Part shown: piece after piece, positions 1 through 7,702 of the stretch
Layout of the letters: each line of letters begins with the position of its first letter
Numbering within the stretch: position 1 is the first letter of the stretch
Source of the DNA: an uncultured Thermoanaerobacteraceae bacterium
GTDB taxonomy: Bacteria; Bacillota; DSM-12270; Thermacetogeniales; Thermacetogeniaceae
Assembly: GCA_937914965.1 (NCBI GenBank)
Contig: CALGIY010000266.1
Span: 1-14,818 of the forward strand
Direction: 5' to 3'
Length of the DNA stretch: 14,818 nt
The notes under the pieces: generated by a model
The model's input: the letters and a program-made list of their open reading frames with translations, nothing else
What the model was told of the DNA's origin: nothing
Databases searched by the model: none
Translations under genes and position numbers: made by a program

Positions 1-88
1 ATTTGAGGTAACAGAAGGTCCCCGGGGCGAGCAAGCATCTAATGTACAACCCACGTCGTAATAATCCTACAAGATATGCTGCCACCTA

Positions 89-111
89 ACCCCGGTGTTT
101 AATCCCGGGGT
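89..111. other. GC-rich stem-loop downstream of the helicase gene
   Basis: ACCCCGG (89-95) pairs with CCGGGGT (105-111) around a 9-base loop. The position, about 90 bases past the helicase stop, would suit a transcription terminator. However, on the minus strand the stem is followed by TAGGTGG rather than a T-run, so an intrinsic terminator is doubtful. It may equally be part of a dispersed repeat. Confidence 0.3.
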
Positions 112-171
112 CTCACCAATTTTAGCAATGATCATTAACGATGCGAGTAACTCCTGGTTTCTTCAGGCACA

Positions 172-190
172 GACACAGGAACCGTCCCCG
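172..190 (-). repeat. Dispersed repeat core (GGGGACGGTTCC type)
   Basis: On the minus strand this reads CGGGGACGGTTCCTGTGTC. It shares the GGGACGGTTC core with the elements at 6363-6387 and 10478-10506, and GGGACGGTCC with those at 14238-14317. It begins 12 bases past the helicase stop codon. Only the core is shared; long flanking complementarity is not evident in this copy. Confidence 0.55.
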
Positions 191-201
191 CTACTCACGT
201 C

Positions 202-2103
202 TCACCAGAAGTGTTCCAACCCATCGAGAGCGTTTATCTCCCGGCAGCGGGGGAGAGCGTTGAGGAAGTGCCTCCCGTAGCTGCGTGTCCTTACCCGTGG
301 ATCGAGGATGGCCACAACCCCGCGGTCATCCTGCGACCTGATCAGTCTTCCAAATCCCTGCCGCAGTCGGATGACCGCCTCAGGGAGAGAGAAACCATAA
401 AAGGCATTCCCTCCAGAGCGCTCAATAGCTCTGATTTTCGCCTCTGTAATGGGATCATCAGGGACCGCAAAGGGCAGCTTGACCAAAATCACACAGGAAA
501 GTGCCTCTCCCGGCACATCTACCCCCTCCCAGTAGGAGGCAGTGGCAAATAAGACCGAGTGGATATCCTCTTTAAATGCCTCGATCAATTTTTGTTTTGG
601 CAAATCACCCTGTTTGAGAACCTTCCAGGGTAAGTGTTCAGCGACCAGTGGATACACTTCATTCATCCCCCGGTATGATGTAAAGAGCACAAAGGCACGC
701 CCCTCGGTTTGCTCCAAGATCTCCTTGATCACAGGGGCAATACCCTTGTAATATCCGGGTTCTCTAGGATCGGGCAGCCCAGGGGGTAAGTACAGTAAAC
801 ACTGGTCCTCATAAGCAAATGGTGAGCCCACAGATACCTCCAGTGCCTGGGTGCAGCCCGTTAAGCCCTTAAAATATGTAAAATCCCCACCGATACTCAA
901 AGTCGCCGAAGTCATAACCGCGCAGGAGAGCTCACCGCTGTCAAAGAGGAGGTGATCTAAGGTTTCTGAAACATCCAAAGGCGTGGCGTGCATCGTGATC
1001 CGTGTGCGCCTCCTGAATTCACTTCTTTCTACCCAGTAGACCCTCTCCGGGTCAACAGCATCGAGAATCTCATCCAGATCCTGGCTGCAGCGTTCCAAAC
1101 AGTGAAAAATGGCGTCCTCCCGCTCACCCACCTGATCAGCATCAAACAACTTAATGTTGTCTTTTACCGCACGCTTTAGTTCCTGCCCCAAACTGATCAG
1201 CTCCGGGTCACGGGGAAGGTAATAATTGGCGCTGCTGTTTCCCTGAAAGGAGGCTACAGCTGCAAAGAATTTATCATTAATAGCCAGCGCCTTGCTCAAT
1301 GCATCCAGGTTGCACCCATCCCTTTTACGGAGCTGAAAGAGCAGCACAGGTAAGCGCATGCTGGAAACCTCGGTGCTCATGGTGCGCCGAGCTGTGCTTT
1401 CGATGTGCTGTGCCTCATCAAACACCAGATAGCGGTAGTCCGGAAGGAGAGAAGCCGCCCCACTGCTGCACTCCCTGAGATGGAGATCGGTAAAAAAGAG
1501 GGCATGATTGCAGATAATAATCTTAGCATTATACAGCCTTTTCCTTGCCTTCATGAAAAAGCAGTCATTGTATAAGAAACACTTGCGCCCCGCGCAGGTA
1601 TCATCGGTACAGACCTTGCTCCAGCTCTCACCAGGTTCAAAGGGGAGATCTGCACGATCCCCGCTCTTTGTATCGCTCACCCAATCACGCAGTCGCTCCA
1701 CCAGGTCATCTTCAGAAAAGAGGCCCCGGTTTTGGAGTTCCTCCTGGTAGCGCAGCAGACAGAGGTAGTTGCCTTTACCCTTGGCCAGTTGGGCCTGAAA
1801 GTCGATACCCAATGCCTCTTCCAAAAAAGGAATATCCTTTTTTAAGAGCTGCTCCTGAAGTGCAATGGTGGCGGTGCTGACCACCGCCCGGGCATCATCA
1901 CCGGTGACACAAGAGAGCGGTATCAGGTAGGCAAAGCTCTTACCGGTCCCGGTGCCTGCCTCAGCGATCACATGCTGATCATGCATAAAGCCGCGCTCCA
2001 CCAAAAGGGCCATCTCGATCTGTTGTTCTCGTACCTCATAGCCAGGTATTTTACCGGGTAGAGTTTCCCGGAAGATTTTTTCTACAGGTGTAACTGGTTT
2101 CAT
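202..2103 (-). CDS. DinG/YoaA-family Fe-S ATP-dependent DNA helicase
   Basis: A 633-residue superfamily 2 helicase of the XPD/DinG group, which unwinds DNA 5' to 3' using ATP. Visible motifs are Walker A AGTGTGKS (49-56), STATIALQEQL (motif Ia), four cysteines for a [4Fe-4S] cluster at 165, 170, 175 and 181 with C-x4-C-x4-C-x5-C spacing, the DEAH-type box as DEAQH (229-233), TSATLS (398-403), WEGVDVPG (525-532) and QGFGRLIRS (582-590). The length matches E. coli YoaA and there is no N-terminal exonuclease domain, unlike the DinG of many Bacillota. The start chosen is ATG at 2103, seven bases after AGGGGG; a TTG one codon upstream is less likely. The gene follows the YbaK-like gene by 21 bases and is probably cotranscribed with it. 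The family is firm; whether the ortholog is DinG or YoaA is not settled. A DNA repair or replication-restart role is inferred from the family. Confidence 0.93.
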   Translation of the reverse strand: MKPVTPVEKIFRETLPGKIPGYEVREQQIEMALLVERGFMHDQHVIAEAGTGTGKSFAYLIPLSCVTGDDARAVVSTATIALQEQLLKKDIPFLEEALGIDFQAQLAKGKGNYLCLLRYQEELQNRGLFSEDDLVERLRDWVSDTKSGDRADLPFEPGESWSKVCTDDTCAGRKCFLYNDCFFMKARKRLYNAKIIICNHALFFTDLHLRECSSGAASLLPDYRYLVFDEAQHIESTARRTMSTEVSSMRLPVLLFQLRKRDGCNLDALSKALAINDKFFAAVASFQGNSSANYYLPRDPELISLGQELKRAVKDNIKLFDADQVGEREDAIFHCLERCSQDLDEILDAVDPERVYWVERSEFRRRTRITMHATPLDVSETLDHLLFDSGELSCAVMTSATLSIGGDFTYFKGLTGCTQALEVSVGSPFAYEDQCLLYLPPGLPDPREPGYYKGIAPVIKEILEQTEGRAFVLFTSYRGMNEVYPLVAEHLPWKVLKQGDLPKQKLIEAFKEDIHSVLFATASYWEGVDVPGEALSCVILVKLPFAVPDDPITEAKIRAIERSGGNAFYGFSLPEAVIRLRQGFGRLIRSQDDRGVVAILDPRVRTRSYGRHFLNALPRCREINALDGLEHFW

Positions 2104-2124
2104 CAACTAACCCCCTGGTTTAGA

Positions 2125-2613
2125 TCATTGTGGGGTTTCCACAGGTTGGCCGGTCAGGTCGCAGAGTTCTCCCCCGGTGATCTCCAGCAGCTGTTCTACG
2201 GTTACCGCGGCCACCGCCTGGGAACCTCCGGCAGCAATATAGACCACCGGGAAGCGCTGCATACTCACATCGATCAGGGTGCGCACCGGATTTTTGAGGG
2301 CAAAGGGGCAAACACCCCCTAAAGGAAACCCGGTGATCTCCCGGGTCAGATCTGCATGGGGAAGCTTTACCTTGCCGCTCACACCCAGATGTCTTTTCAG
2401 CCTGCTCTGGCTCACCTTCTGATCACCGCTAGTGGTTACTAGAACCGGGTCATCCCCAATCAGGAAGAGGATGGTTTTAGCAATCTGCCCCACCTCTACA
2501 CCCACGGTCCGAGCGGCATCTTCTGCAGTGCTTGTGCTTTCATCAAACTCCAGAACCTGAATGCTGTATGGAAATTTTGCTAAAAATGTGCGCACTCGCT
2601 CAACCGGGTTCAT
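2125..2613 (-). CDS. YbaK/EbsC-family aminoacyl-tRNA deacylase-like protein
   Basis: A 162-residue single-domain protein of the YbaK/ProX (INS-like) editing family. Members hydrolyse mischarged tRNAs, for example Cys-tRNA(Pro) or Ala-tRNA(Pro), in trans. Family features seen are STAEDAARTVG (28-38), IAKTILF with the conserved lysine at about 46, the G-D-QKV segment (63-67), GFPLGGVCPF (95-104), IDVS (114-117) and YIAAGG (125-130). The start is ATG at 2613, with GGGAGG ending ten bases upstream; a TTG two codons earlier sits too close to that site. It lies 83 bases after the ATPase gene with no terminator visible, and just ahead of the helicase gene. Substrate specificity cannot be read from the sequence; many such orphan proteins are annotated only as YbaK/EbsC family. 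Confidence 0.9.
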   Translation of the reverse strand: MNPVERVRTFLAKFPYSIQVLEFDESTSTAEDAARTVGVEVGQIAKTILFLIGDDPVLVTTSGDQKVSQSRLKRHLGVSGKVKLPHADLTREITGFPLGGVCPFALKNPVRTLIDVSMQRFPVVYIAAGGSQAVAAVTVEQLLEITGGELCDLTGQPVETPQ

Positions 2614-2696
2614 GTTCAATGCCCTCCCATGTACTCAAACTAACTCATTTCCGATATTTTATCACAGAATACCTGTTTCTGATCAGCATCATTTTG

Positions 2697-5093
2697 TTAC
2701 TGGTAGAAGTCACTTACCTTTTTGAACTCAACCAGGTCCTGTCCGCGCTCCCGGAAGATATTCACAGCTGTACTGTCCACAGTGAGATAGATCACCTGCC
2801 AGCCCTGCCGGGCATAATCCAGGAGCACCTCGATGGCATTTTGCTTTCTTTTTTCAGATGAACTTAGGAGTGGGTCATCCAGCAGCAAAAAGCCCGGGGC
2901 ATCCCCCAGGATCCTTTCCAGCAGAGCAAAGCGCAGAGCCAGCAGCAGCTGGGTCTGGGTACCATCGCTCAACTGATCCTCACTGTATTCAAAACCCTCT
3001 CCACCAGCGCTGAAGAGCACATCCCCTTCATCCCGGCTGTAATTGAGTGTATCATAGCGGCCGGTAATACGGTAAAAGAGTTCCCCGGCCCGGGTCAGGG
3101 GATCTAGGAGTAGATCTTCAAAACCCTCTTTGGCTGCCTCTACAGCCTGCTGTGCCCAAAGGGCTGCCAAGGCATCTTTTAGAGCATCCTTTAACACCTG
3201 TTCTGCCTCAGTAAGGCGCAGAGCCAAAGTGGCTAAATCCCCGCATCCGGCAGCATAGAGACTGCGGGACTCTTCCACCTCCTGCTGGAGGAGAGTATCA
3301 TGTTCCCGCTGCAGTTCCTGCTCCTGGCTGTTCAATTCTGCTGCCTTTCCCTCCAGGTTCTCTTTGACACAATCAAGATCCTCCAGAGAACGAGGGGCAG
3401 GGTAAGCTTCCAGGTAGGGTGACAGGGCAAGGAGTTTCTCTCTCCACTCATCCTCACTACCCAGCAGGGTTCCCAGACGGGCCTGCGCTTTTTCTATTTC
3501 CCTTTCCAGCTGCTCCTTTTCCTGAAGGGCCTTTTCCAGTGCCTGGCGTTCAGGTTTGCCGGTTCGCTGCATCAAATCCTGCAGACTGCGCCTCGCCTGG
3601 TCAAGTTCTCTGGTACAAGCCTGAAGTGATGCTCGGTCTTTTTGCAAACTTTCAGCAAGACTCTTCACTTCCCGGTCTGCAAGAAGCCGCTCCTGGACAA
3701 GCTTCTGGAGATTTTGCTCCTTTTCCTGGCAGTCACGAACCAACCTTTCCAGTTCCTCTGCTTCTTTCCGCTCCTGATCAAGGAAGTGCCTCTCCAAAGA
3801 AAACACAGCTGCATCCAGCGCTCCGGTAGACTGCACCCCCACTTCCCGGGCAAGCCGCTTGACCTTTTCTTCCGCATCCTTTACCGTTCTGCCGCAGGTG
3901 GAGGAAACCGTCAAAGCCCACCCCAACACCGCAAGGGCGGCAATCAGAGCAGTCCCACCCGGAACCAGCAGCTTGGCAAGAAAAAGTACTAAAGCAGCAA
4001 CCCCTAAAATAGCCACCGCGACCACAGCCCACTTGATCCGGTCCTTCTGGTTCATGGCTGATTTCGCGTTCCCCAACAGGGCACGCACCTCACCCAACAG
4101 ATCTGCCCGGGCCCTGCCTCCCTTTTCCTGCTCCTGGCGTTTCCGGGCCAGTTCTTCCCCAGCGTCTTTAGAGGCATCCTCTGTCTCCTTCAAGTTGCGG
4201 GCAAGGTCATCTTGGTGACGACGAAGGCCAAGCAGCTTATTCTCTGTATCATCGATCTGCTTTTTTAAAAGATCCTCTTTCTCTCGGAGTGCCTTTTCCT
4301 CTGCCGCTGTCTCAGTCCAAAGATGGAGATCTTTTCGGGAGCAGCGCTCATACCCCCCATCCCGGTACTGGCATCTCAAGGTTGAAAGCTTCCCCTCTAC
4401 TACCTTGGCTGCAGCACAAAGAGCAGCCTGGCGTTCTCCCACAAGGGATTCTTGGTCCTTTCTTATACCTGCAAGCTCCTTTTTTACAGAGCTCAAGTTT
4501 TCTGCAGCGGTCTGGAGACTGCGGCTGATTCTGTCTTTGTTCGCTATGGAGGAAAGAAGGGTATCTTTTTTGCGATAAAAATCAAGATACTCCTGAATCT
4601 CTTTGCTCTTCCCCTTGGTCCAGCAGTTTCTTTTGGCAGGAAGCCCAGCAGCGGCACGGATATTGGTGACCACTGTATCCAGGTTATCCTCTAGATCTGC
4701 TGAGAAGTGCTGGATGCAGGCTTCGATCAATGGTCCCTTTTTCTCCCGATTGCCAGACCAGAGAAAGTTCAGGTCGCTGCCCCGGACAATGGGGAGTTTG
4801 GAAAACTCTGAGGGCAGTTTCAGGTAATTGTCAAGGTCGATCTCCCCGGTACAGGTTATCTCCTTCCCGCAGTGTTCCAATTTCACATAGCCGTCATATT
4901 CGGAAAAACGCCGAGACTGAAAACGCGACTGGGCAGTACTCCTTCTAAAAAGCATATTAACTATTATGTCAACTAAAGCCGTCTTTCCCGCTTCATTATC
5001 ATCAAAAACAACAGTACAGTTCTTGCTGCTTTCAAAGAAAACCGCTTTGGCAAGGGGTCCAACCGGCTGGCATTTCATCTCAAGAATCCGCAT
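2697..5093 (-). CDS. SbcC/Rad50-like (YhaN-type) coiled-coil ATPase with central transmembrane hairpin
   Basis: A 798-residue SMC-like ABC ATPase, partner of the nuclease encoded one base upstream. The N-terminal lobe carries a Walker A variant, FDDNEAGKTA (30-39), in which the usual first glycine is aspartate. Long Lys/Glu/Gln-rich coiled coils span about 160-350 and 400-650. The C-terminal lobe carries the ABC signature QLSDGTQTQL (707-716), Walker B FLLLDD (735-740) and a D-loop-like LLSSSE. The switch-histidine position near 771-774 reads TVDS, so the histidine appears absent. The coil apex has no CxxC zinc hook; instead residues 354-397 form two adjacent hydrophobic segments, a likely membrane hairpin, as in Bacillota YhaN proteins. 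The start ATG is preceded by GGGGGAG and lies one base after the nuclease stop, so the two are translationally coupled. A role in DNA end processing or repair is inferred from the family. It is shorter than B. subtilis YhaN. Confidence 0.88.
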   Translation of the reverse strand: MRILEMKCQPVGPLAKAVFFESSKNCTVVFDDNEAGKTALVDIIVNMLFRRSTAQSRFQSRRFSEYDGYVKLEHCGKEITCTGEIDLDNYLKLPSEFSKLPIVRGSDLNFLWSGNREKKGPLIEACIQHFSADLEDNLDTVVTNIRAAAGLPAKRNCWTKGKSKEIQEYLDFYRKKDTLLSSIANKDRISRSLQTAAENLSSVKKELAGIRKDQESLVGERQAALCAAAKVVEGKLSTLRCQYRDGGYERCSRKDLHLWTETAAEEKALREKEDLLKKQIDDTENKLLGLRRHQDDLARNLKETEDASKDAGEELARKRQEQEKGGRARADLLGEVRALLGNAKSAMNQKDRIKWAVVAVAILGVAALVLFLAKLLVPGGTALIAALAVLGWALTVSSTCGRTVKDAEEKVKRLAREVGVQSTGALDAAVFSLERHFLDQERKEAEELERLVRDCQEKEQNLQKLVQERLLADREVKSLAESLQKDRASLQACTRELDQARRSLQDLMQRTGKPERQALEKALQEKEQLEREIEKAQARLGTLLGSEDEWREKLLALSPYLEAYPAPRSLEDLDCVKENLEGKAAELNSQEQELQREHDTLLQQEVEESRSLYAAGCGDLATLALRLTEAEQVLKDALKDALAALWAQQAVEAAKEGFEDLLLDPLTRAGELFYRITGRYDTLNYSRDEGDVLFSAGGEGFEYSEDQLSDGTQTQLLLALRFALLERILGDAPGFLLLDDPLLSSSEKRKQNAIEVLLDYARQGWQVIYLTVDSTAVNIFRERGQDLVEFKKVSDFYQ

Positions 5094-5094
5094 G

Positions 5095-6234
5095 CTATCT
5101 CCCCCTTCCCATCTGCCGCAGGATATGGGAGAGGGCGGTGCGGTAAACCTGATCAGGTTCTCCTAGCACTTCCTGCGCCAGTTCCCGCAGCAGCGGGTCA
5201 GTGCAGCTGTCCAAGATAGAGGGATCTGGTGCTTCTGAATCCCCCAGGAACTGCAGACAGCGGAGAGCAAACCCTGGAAGGGACGACATCCCGGTAAGAT
5301 GAAGTGTCCCGGTCTTGACAGCCTTCCAGCGGTCACAGTATCTTTTCACCATCGCCTGGATCTCACCTACACAGGCCTCTTCACTGATCTTTTCAACCCA
5401 ACCATCCACCTCCAGGTCCAGGATCACCTGGGTACTGGCCTGGTCATTCAAGAAAGAGCGCATCTCCTCCAGAGTCTGCTCCTCCCCTCCGGGAACAAAG
5501 AAAAAGGATGCTGTCTCCCGGCGGGGTACCCCGGGGATCTCAACCCCCTTGAGAGTGATCCCCTCTGAGGAAACCTCAATGAGCACAGCACAGCGAGCAC
5601 CGATTTCCCCTTTTGCTGTGGGATAGGGTGTACCGCTGTAAGCGACCTGTACATTATTCACCACTACCGGTGGTATTGTGGGATTGTGCCAGTGGCCCAA
5701 GGCAATGTAGGTTGGTGGGAGATCATCTAGATCCCGGTCCCACAAACAGGCGGCGGTTTGGTTGTCTTCCTCTTGTGGAAAATATAAAGCAGCCATAGAA
5801 GAGTTGTAAAAGTTGGTATGCATCAGTGCTATCAAGGGAGACTGCTCTCGCAAAGCCATCGAGCGCAGGGATTCTACCCCCTGACGCCCGGGCAGGTAGG
5901 GTATTCCAATCAGCGGGACACCCTCCACCTCCCACCTGGCAGATTCATCCCCGCCGGTAGTATGCACATGTTTCCCATAGTATTCCCCAGAGCGAAAGGC
6001 TGCTGCATCATGGTTGCCAGGGATCAGGAATACATCCTGCTCCAGGGAATCGAACAACTCCCGTATTTCGGCCCTGAGGTCCAGTGCCGACTGCGGGGTG
6101 TCAAAAAGGTCCCCAGCAACAACCAAGGCCTTGCAGTCCAGATCCTGGGCCATCTGGCAGACGGCCTTAAATGCATCCAGCCTTTCTGGCGCAGTAACAG
6201 AAAGATGAACATCTGCAGTATGTAAAAACCGCAT
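5095..6234 (-). CDS. SbcD/YhaO-like metallophosphoesterase (DNA repair exonuclease)
   Basis: A 379-residue calcineurin-like phosphoesterase of the Mre11/SbcD group. All metal-binding motifs are present: D8-x-H10 in HTADVHL, GDLFD (41-45), GNHD (73-76), H139 in LMHTNF, and GHWH (180-183). The C-terminal third resembles the capping and ATPase-binding part of YhaO/SbcD proteins but has no motif I can name. The start is ATG at 6234, ten bases after AGGGG; a GTG three codons upstream overlaps that site and is unlikely. It ends one base before the ATPase start, the standard nuclease-ATPase pair. It would cut DNA in an ATPase-gated, Mn-dependent way, by analogy with SbcCD and Mre11-Rad50. Its upstream region is a 265-base gap full of repeats, so it may begin a separate transcript. 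Confidence 0.92.
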   Translation of the reverse strand: MRFLHTADVHLSVTAPERLDAFKAVCQMAQDLDCKALVVAGDLFDTPQSALDLRAEIRELFDSLEQDVFLIPGNHDAAAFRSGEYYGKHVHTTGGDESARWEVEGVPLIGIPYLPGRQGVESLRSMALREQSPLIALMHTNFYNSSMAALYFPQEEDNQTAACLWDRDLDDLPPTYIALGHWHNPTIPPVVVNNVQVAYSGTPYPTAKGEIGARCAVLIEVSSEGITLKGVEIPGVPRRETASFFFVPGGEEQTLEEMRSFLNDQASTQVILDLEVDGWVEKISEEACVGEIQAMVKRYCDRWKAVKTGTLHLTGMSSLPGFALRCLQFLGDSEAPDPSILDSCTDPLLRELAQEVLGEPDQVYRTALSHILRQMGRGR

Positions 6235-6257
6235 AAAAATCACACCCCTCTCCCCTT

Positions 6258-6285
6258 CGGGGTCAGGCTTGCTTTATTACTTTAA
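6258..6285 (-). repeat. 28-bp dispersed repeat, family A, copy 1
   Basis: It is identical over 28 bases to 10433-10460 and matches 13204-13231 at 24 of 28 positions. The plus-strand form begins CGGGGTCAGGCTT and ends CTTTAA. The minus-strand end continues as CCCCGAAGGGG (6252-6262), a tiny hairpin whose G-run leads into the nuclease ribosome site. The element ends 23 bases before the nuclease ATG, almost the same distance as copy 2 from glpA. Confidence 0.85.
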
Positions 6286-6290
6286 CAGTC

Positions 6291-6303
6291 GGTGCCAGGC
6301 ACC
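6291..6303. repeat. GGTGCC-A-GGCACC palindrome
   Basis: A perfect 6-bp inverted repeat around a single central A, five bases from family A copy 1. It could form a compact cruciform, act as a protein-binding dyad, or be the palindromic part of a REP-like element. It occurs once in the window as far as I can see. Confidence 0.5.
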
Positions 6304-6315
6304 TGGGATATGATT

Positions 6316-6403
6316 CCAACTACCAACGACTAACCAATAACGACAATTCTAACCACCATTCTGGACAGCAGAACCGTCCCGGTGTCCACTAACGACCATT
6401 CTG
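6316..6403. repeat. Low-complexity AACGAC/CATTCT word repeats
   Basis: Short related words recur: AACGAC at 6325-6330, 6339-6344 and 6391-6396, and the 13-base words AACCACCATTCTG (6351-6363) and AACGACCATTCTG (6391-6403), which match at 12 of 13 positions. The last two flank the GAACCGTCCC element, as a target duplication or a repeat-borne boundary might. Confidence 0.5.
6363..6387 (-). repeat. GGGACGGTTC-type element with inverted ends
   Basis: The plus strand begins GGACA and ends TGTCC, which are reverse complements, around a GAACCGTCCC core. The minus strand therefore carries GGGACGGTTC in the direction of the genes. Architecture and core resemble the 29-bp family B elements, but the ends differ (GGACA rather than GGAAGC). 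Confidence 0.6.
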
Positions 6404-6499
6404 TGATTCTTTTCCATACGGAAAGCCTATTCTCCTGCCTGTGGGGTCTGGATATAGTCACAAGGAGTGCTGCAGTCAGTACATTTGCGCTTTCAACCT

Positions 6500-7702
6500 T
6501 CAATCAGGCAAGCTGTCATCCGTTTTTATTGACTGCAGTAGAACCGAGAGCGGGTGCTTTACATCCAGGTGGCAGTCATGCTTGATTCTCATGGTACAGG
6601 CGCCACAATCTGTGCTCACCAGATCTGGGGCACACTGCTCAATTTCCTTGAACAAGGCCTTTCCTACCGCCTCTGATATCTTCTTTTTCTCCTGCTTAAA
6701 TCCGTAAGTTCCTGACTGGCCGCAGCAGCCGTCAACAGCTTGAAGTTTTAGTTCAGGGATCAACTTTAAGAGAGTTAAACTTGGCTGGCCAACCCCCTGT
6801 GCCAGGGTATGGCAGGGCTGGTGGTAAACCATGTGCAGTTTCACCGGTTTGATCAGCCCAGCTAATTGGTCACTATAATTGACCAGGTATTCTGAGGCAT
6901 CATACACAAACTTAGATAAAACTTCCGCTTCATCAGTCCCCAATTCCTCAAGATAGACCTGCTTTAAGGCCAGAGCACAGGTAGGACAGGTACATAAGAT
7001 ATCACAGCCTTCCTGCAGGTAGGGAAGGAGGGCCTTTAAGTTCTTCTGGAAGGCTTTTTTTGCCTGGGCTTTAAAGCCGTTAGCTAAAAGCGGCATCCCA
7101 CAGCAGTGCTCTGTAGGAACCACAACACCGATCTTCAGCAGTCCCAACAGCTCCACTAAAGACTTCCCTATTTCCGGTTCAATATAATTGGCATAACACC
7201 CAGCAAAATAGACAACCTTCCTGTTTGTTTCTGCTGCCTGCAGAGAACTGGTCACCCTGGAAAGAGGCCTGGAAGCATAGTTAGATACTGCATCAGCATC
7301 CAGCGACATGACCTTTTTCGCCAGCTTCCTACCAATTTTGTTGGACAGAAAGAAATTAACCAATCCAGGGACAATTGTCCCCACCTTCCCCAGAAAGCCG
7401 GGATAACTCAACAGAAGATCCCGCCAGTAATGCTTTTTAGCTGTGACCGTCCGCTCTTTTACATCACTGATCAAGCGAGTGATTCTCACACCATGGGGGC
7501 AGGCCAGTTCACACCGTTTGCAGTTCAGGCAGGCCTCAACAGCGGGTAAAACTGCACCTGCATCTGCTCCTGCTTTGAGCAAACGGAGAGCATCAGATCC
7601 CAATAGTTTAGGGCCGGGAAAAGAAGCACTCGTAATCACCGGACAGGCGCTCTGGCAAATACTGCATTTTAAACAGTGGTCCAGTTCTGTAGTTGAATTC
7701 AA
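6500..7702 (-). CDS. glpC: Anaerobic glycerol-3-phosphate dehydrogenase subunit C
   Basis: A 400-residue iron-sulfur subunit that passes electrons from the GlpAB dehydrogenase to the membrane quinone pool. Two ferredoxin-like clusters are visible near the N-terminus: C10-x2-C13-x2-C16-x3-C20 and C58-x2-C61-x2-C64-x3-C68, each followed by proline. Two cysteine-rich CCG domains follow, with AGCY (167-170) and CCG at 200-202, then HQPCH (294-298) and CCG at 326-328. The length is close to E. coli GlpC. No transmembrane helix is evident, so membrane attachment would be peripheral. The start is TTG at 7702, a few bases after GGGAGGGGAG and overlapping the glpB stop by four bases, so translation is probably coupled. 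It is the last gene of the glp operon, with a repeat-filled gap behind it. Confidence 0.95.
   Translation of the reverse strand: MNSTTELDHCLKCSICQSACPVITSASFPGPKLLGSDALRLLKAGADAGAVLPAVEACLNCKRCELACPHGVRITRLISDVKERTVTAKKHYWRDLLLSYPGFLGKVGTIVPGLVNFFLSNKIGRKLAKKVMSLDADAVSNYASRPLSRVTSSLQAAETNRKVVYFAGCYANYIEPEIGKSLVELLGLLKIGVVVPTEHCCGMPLLANGFKAQAKKAFQKNLKALLPYLQEGCDILCTCPTCALALKQVYLEELGTDEAEVLSKFVYDASEYLVNYSDQLAGLIKPVKLHMVYHQPCHTLAQGVGQPSLTLLKLIPELKLQAVDGCCGQSGTYGFKQEKKKISEAVGKALFKEIEQCAPDLVSTDCGACTMRIKHDCHLDVKHPLSVLLQSIKTDDSLPD

Larger units (their letters stand above)
1..201. other. Noncoding left edge, downstream of the helicase gene
   Basis: No gene is supportable here; the short plus-strand reading frame in it has no plausible ribosome site and runs antisense into the helicase. 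The stretch holds a small perfect GC hairpin (89-111), a self-complementary CCCCGGGG at 20-27, and a repeat core related to the GGGACGGTTC family at 172-190, just past the helicase stop codon. It probably marks the 3' end of the transcription unit, but no hairpin followed by a clean T-run is visible on the minus strand. Confidence 0.5.
6235..6499. other. Repeat-rich gap between glpC and the nuclease gene
   Basis: This 265-base gap is the longest in the window. It carries the 28-bp family A repeat (6258-6285), a GGTGCC-A-GGCACC palindrome (6291-6303), a run of related AACGAC/AACCA/CATTCT words (6316-6403), and a GGGACGGTTC-type element (6363-6387). No gene is supported. The segment 6404-6499 next to the glpC stop shows nothing recognisable, and I could not pick a convincing promoter for the nuclease gene. 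Confidence 0.6.

Noticed and set aside
89..111. GC hairpin as an intrinsic terminator for the helicase transcript
   Set aside because: No T-run follows on the minus strand, so I list it only as a stem-loop.
211..552. Plus-strand 113-codon frame inside the helicase gene
   Set aside because: It is fully antisense to conserved helicase motifs, has no ribosome site and no recognisable domain.
3419..3992. Long plus-strand reading frames opposite the coiled-coil ATPase
   Set aside because: They are rich in Pro, Ser and Phe with no family resemblance, and are the expected mirror of Gln/Glu/Lys-rich coil codons on the real strand.
6354..6417. Short minus-strand ORF from ATG 6417 through the repeats
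   Set aside because: About 20 codons of repeat sequence with no adequate ribosome site; no sign of selection for coding.
6235..6499. CRISPR-like array from the recurring words in the glpC-nuclease gap
   Set aside because: The words are 6-13 bases long, irregularly spaced and without unique spacers of even length; no cas gene is nearby.
7699..7702. Possible frameshift between glpB and glpC
   Set aside because: It is a normal 4-base stop/start overlap (TTGA) with a good ribosome site; both proteins are full length.
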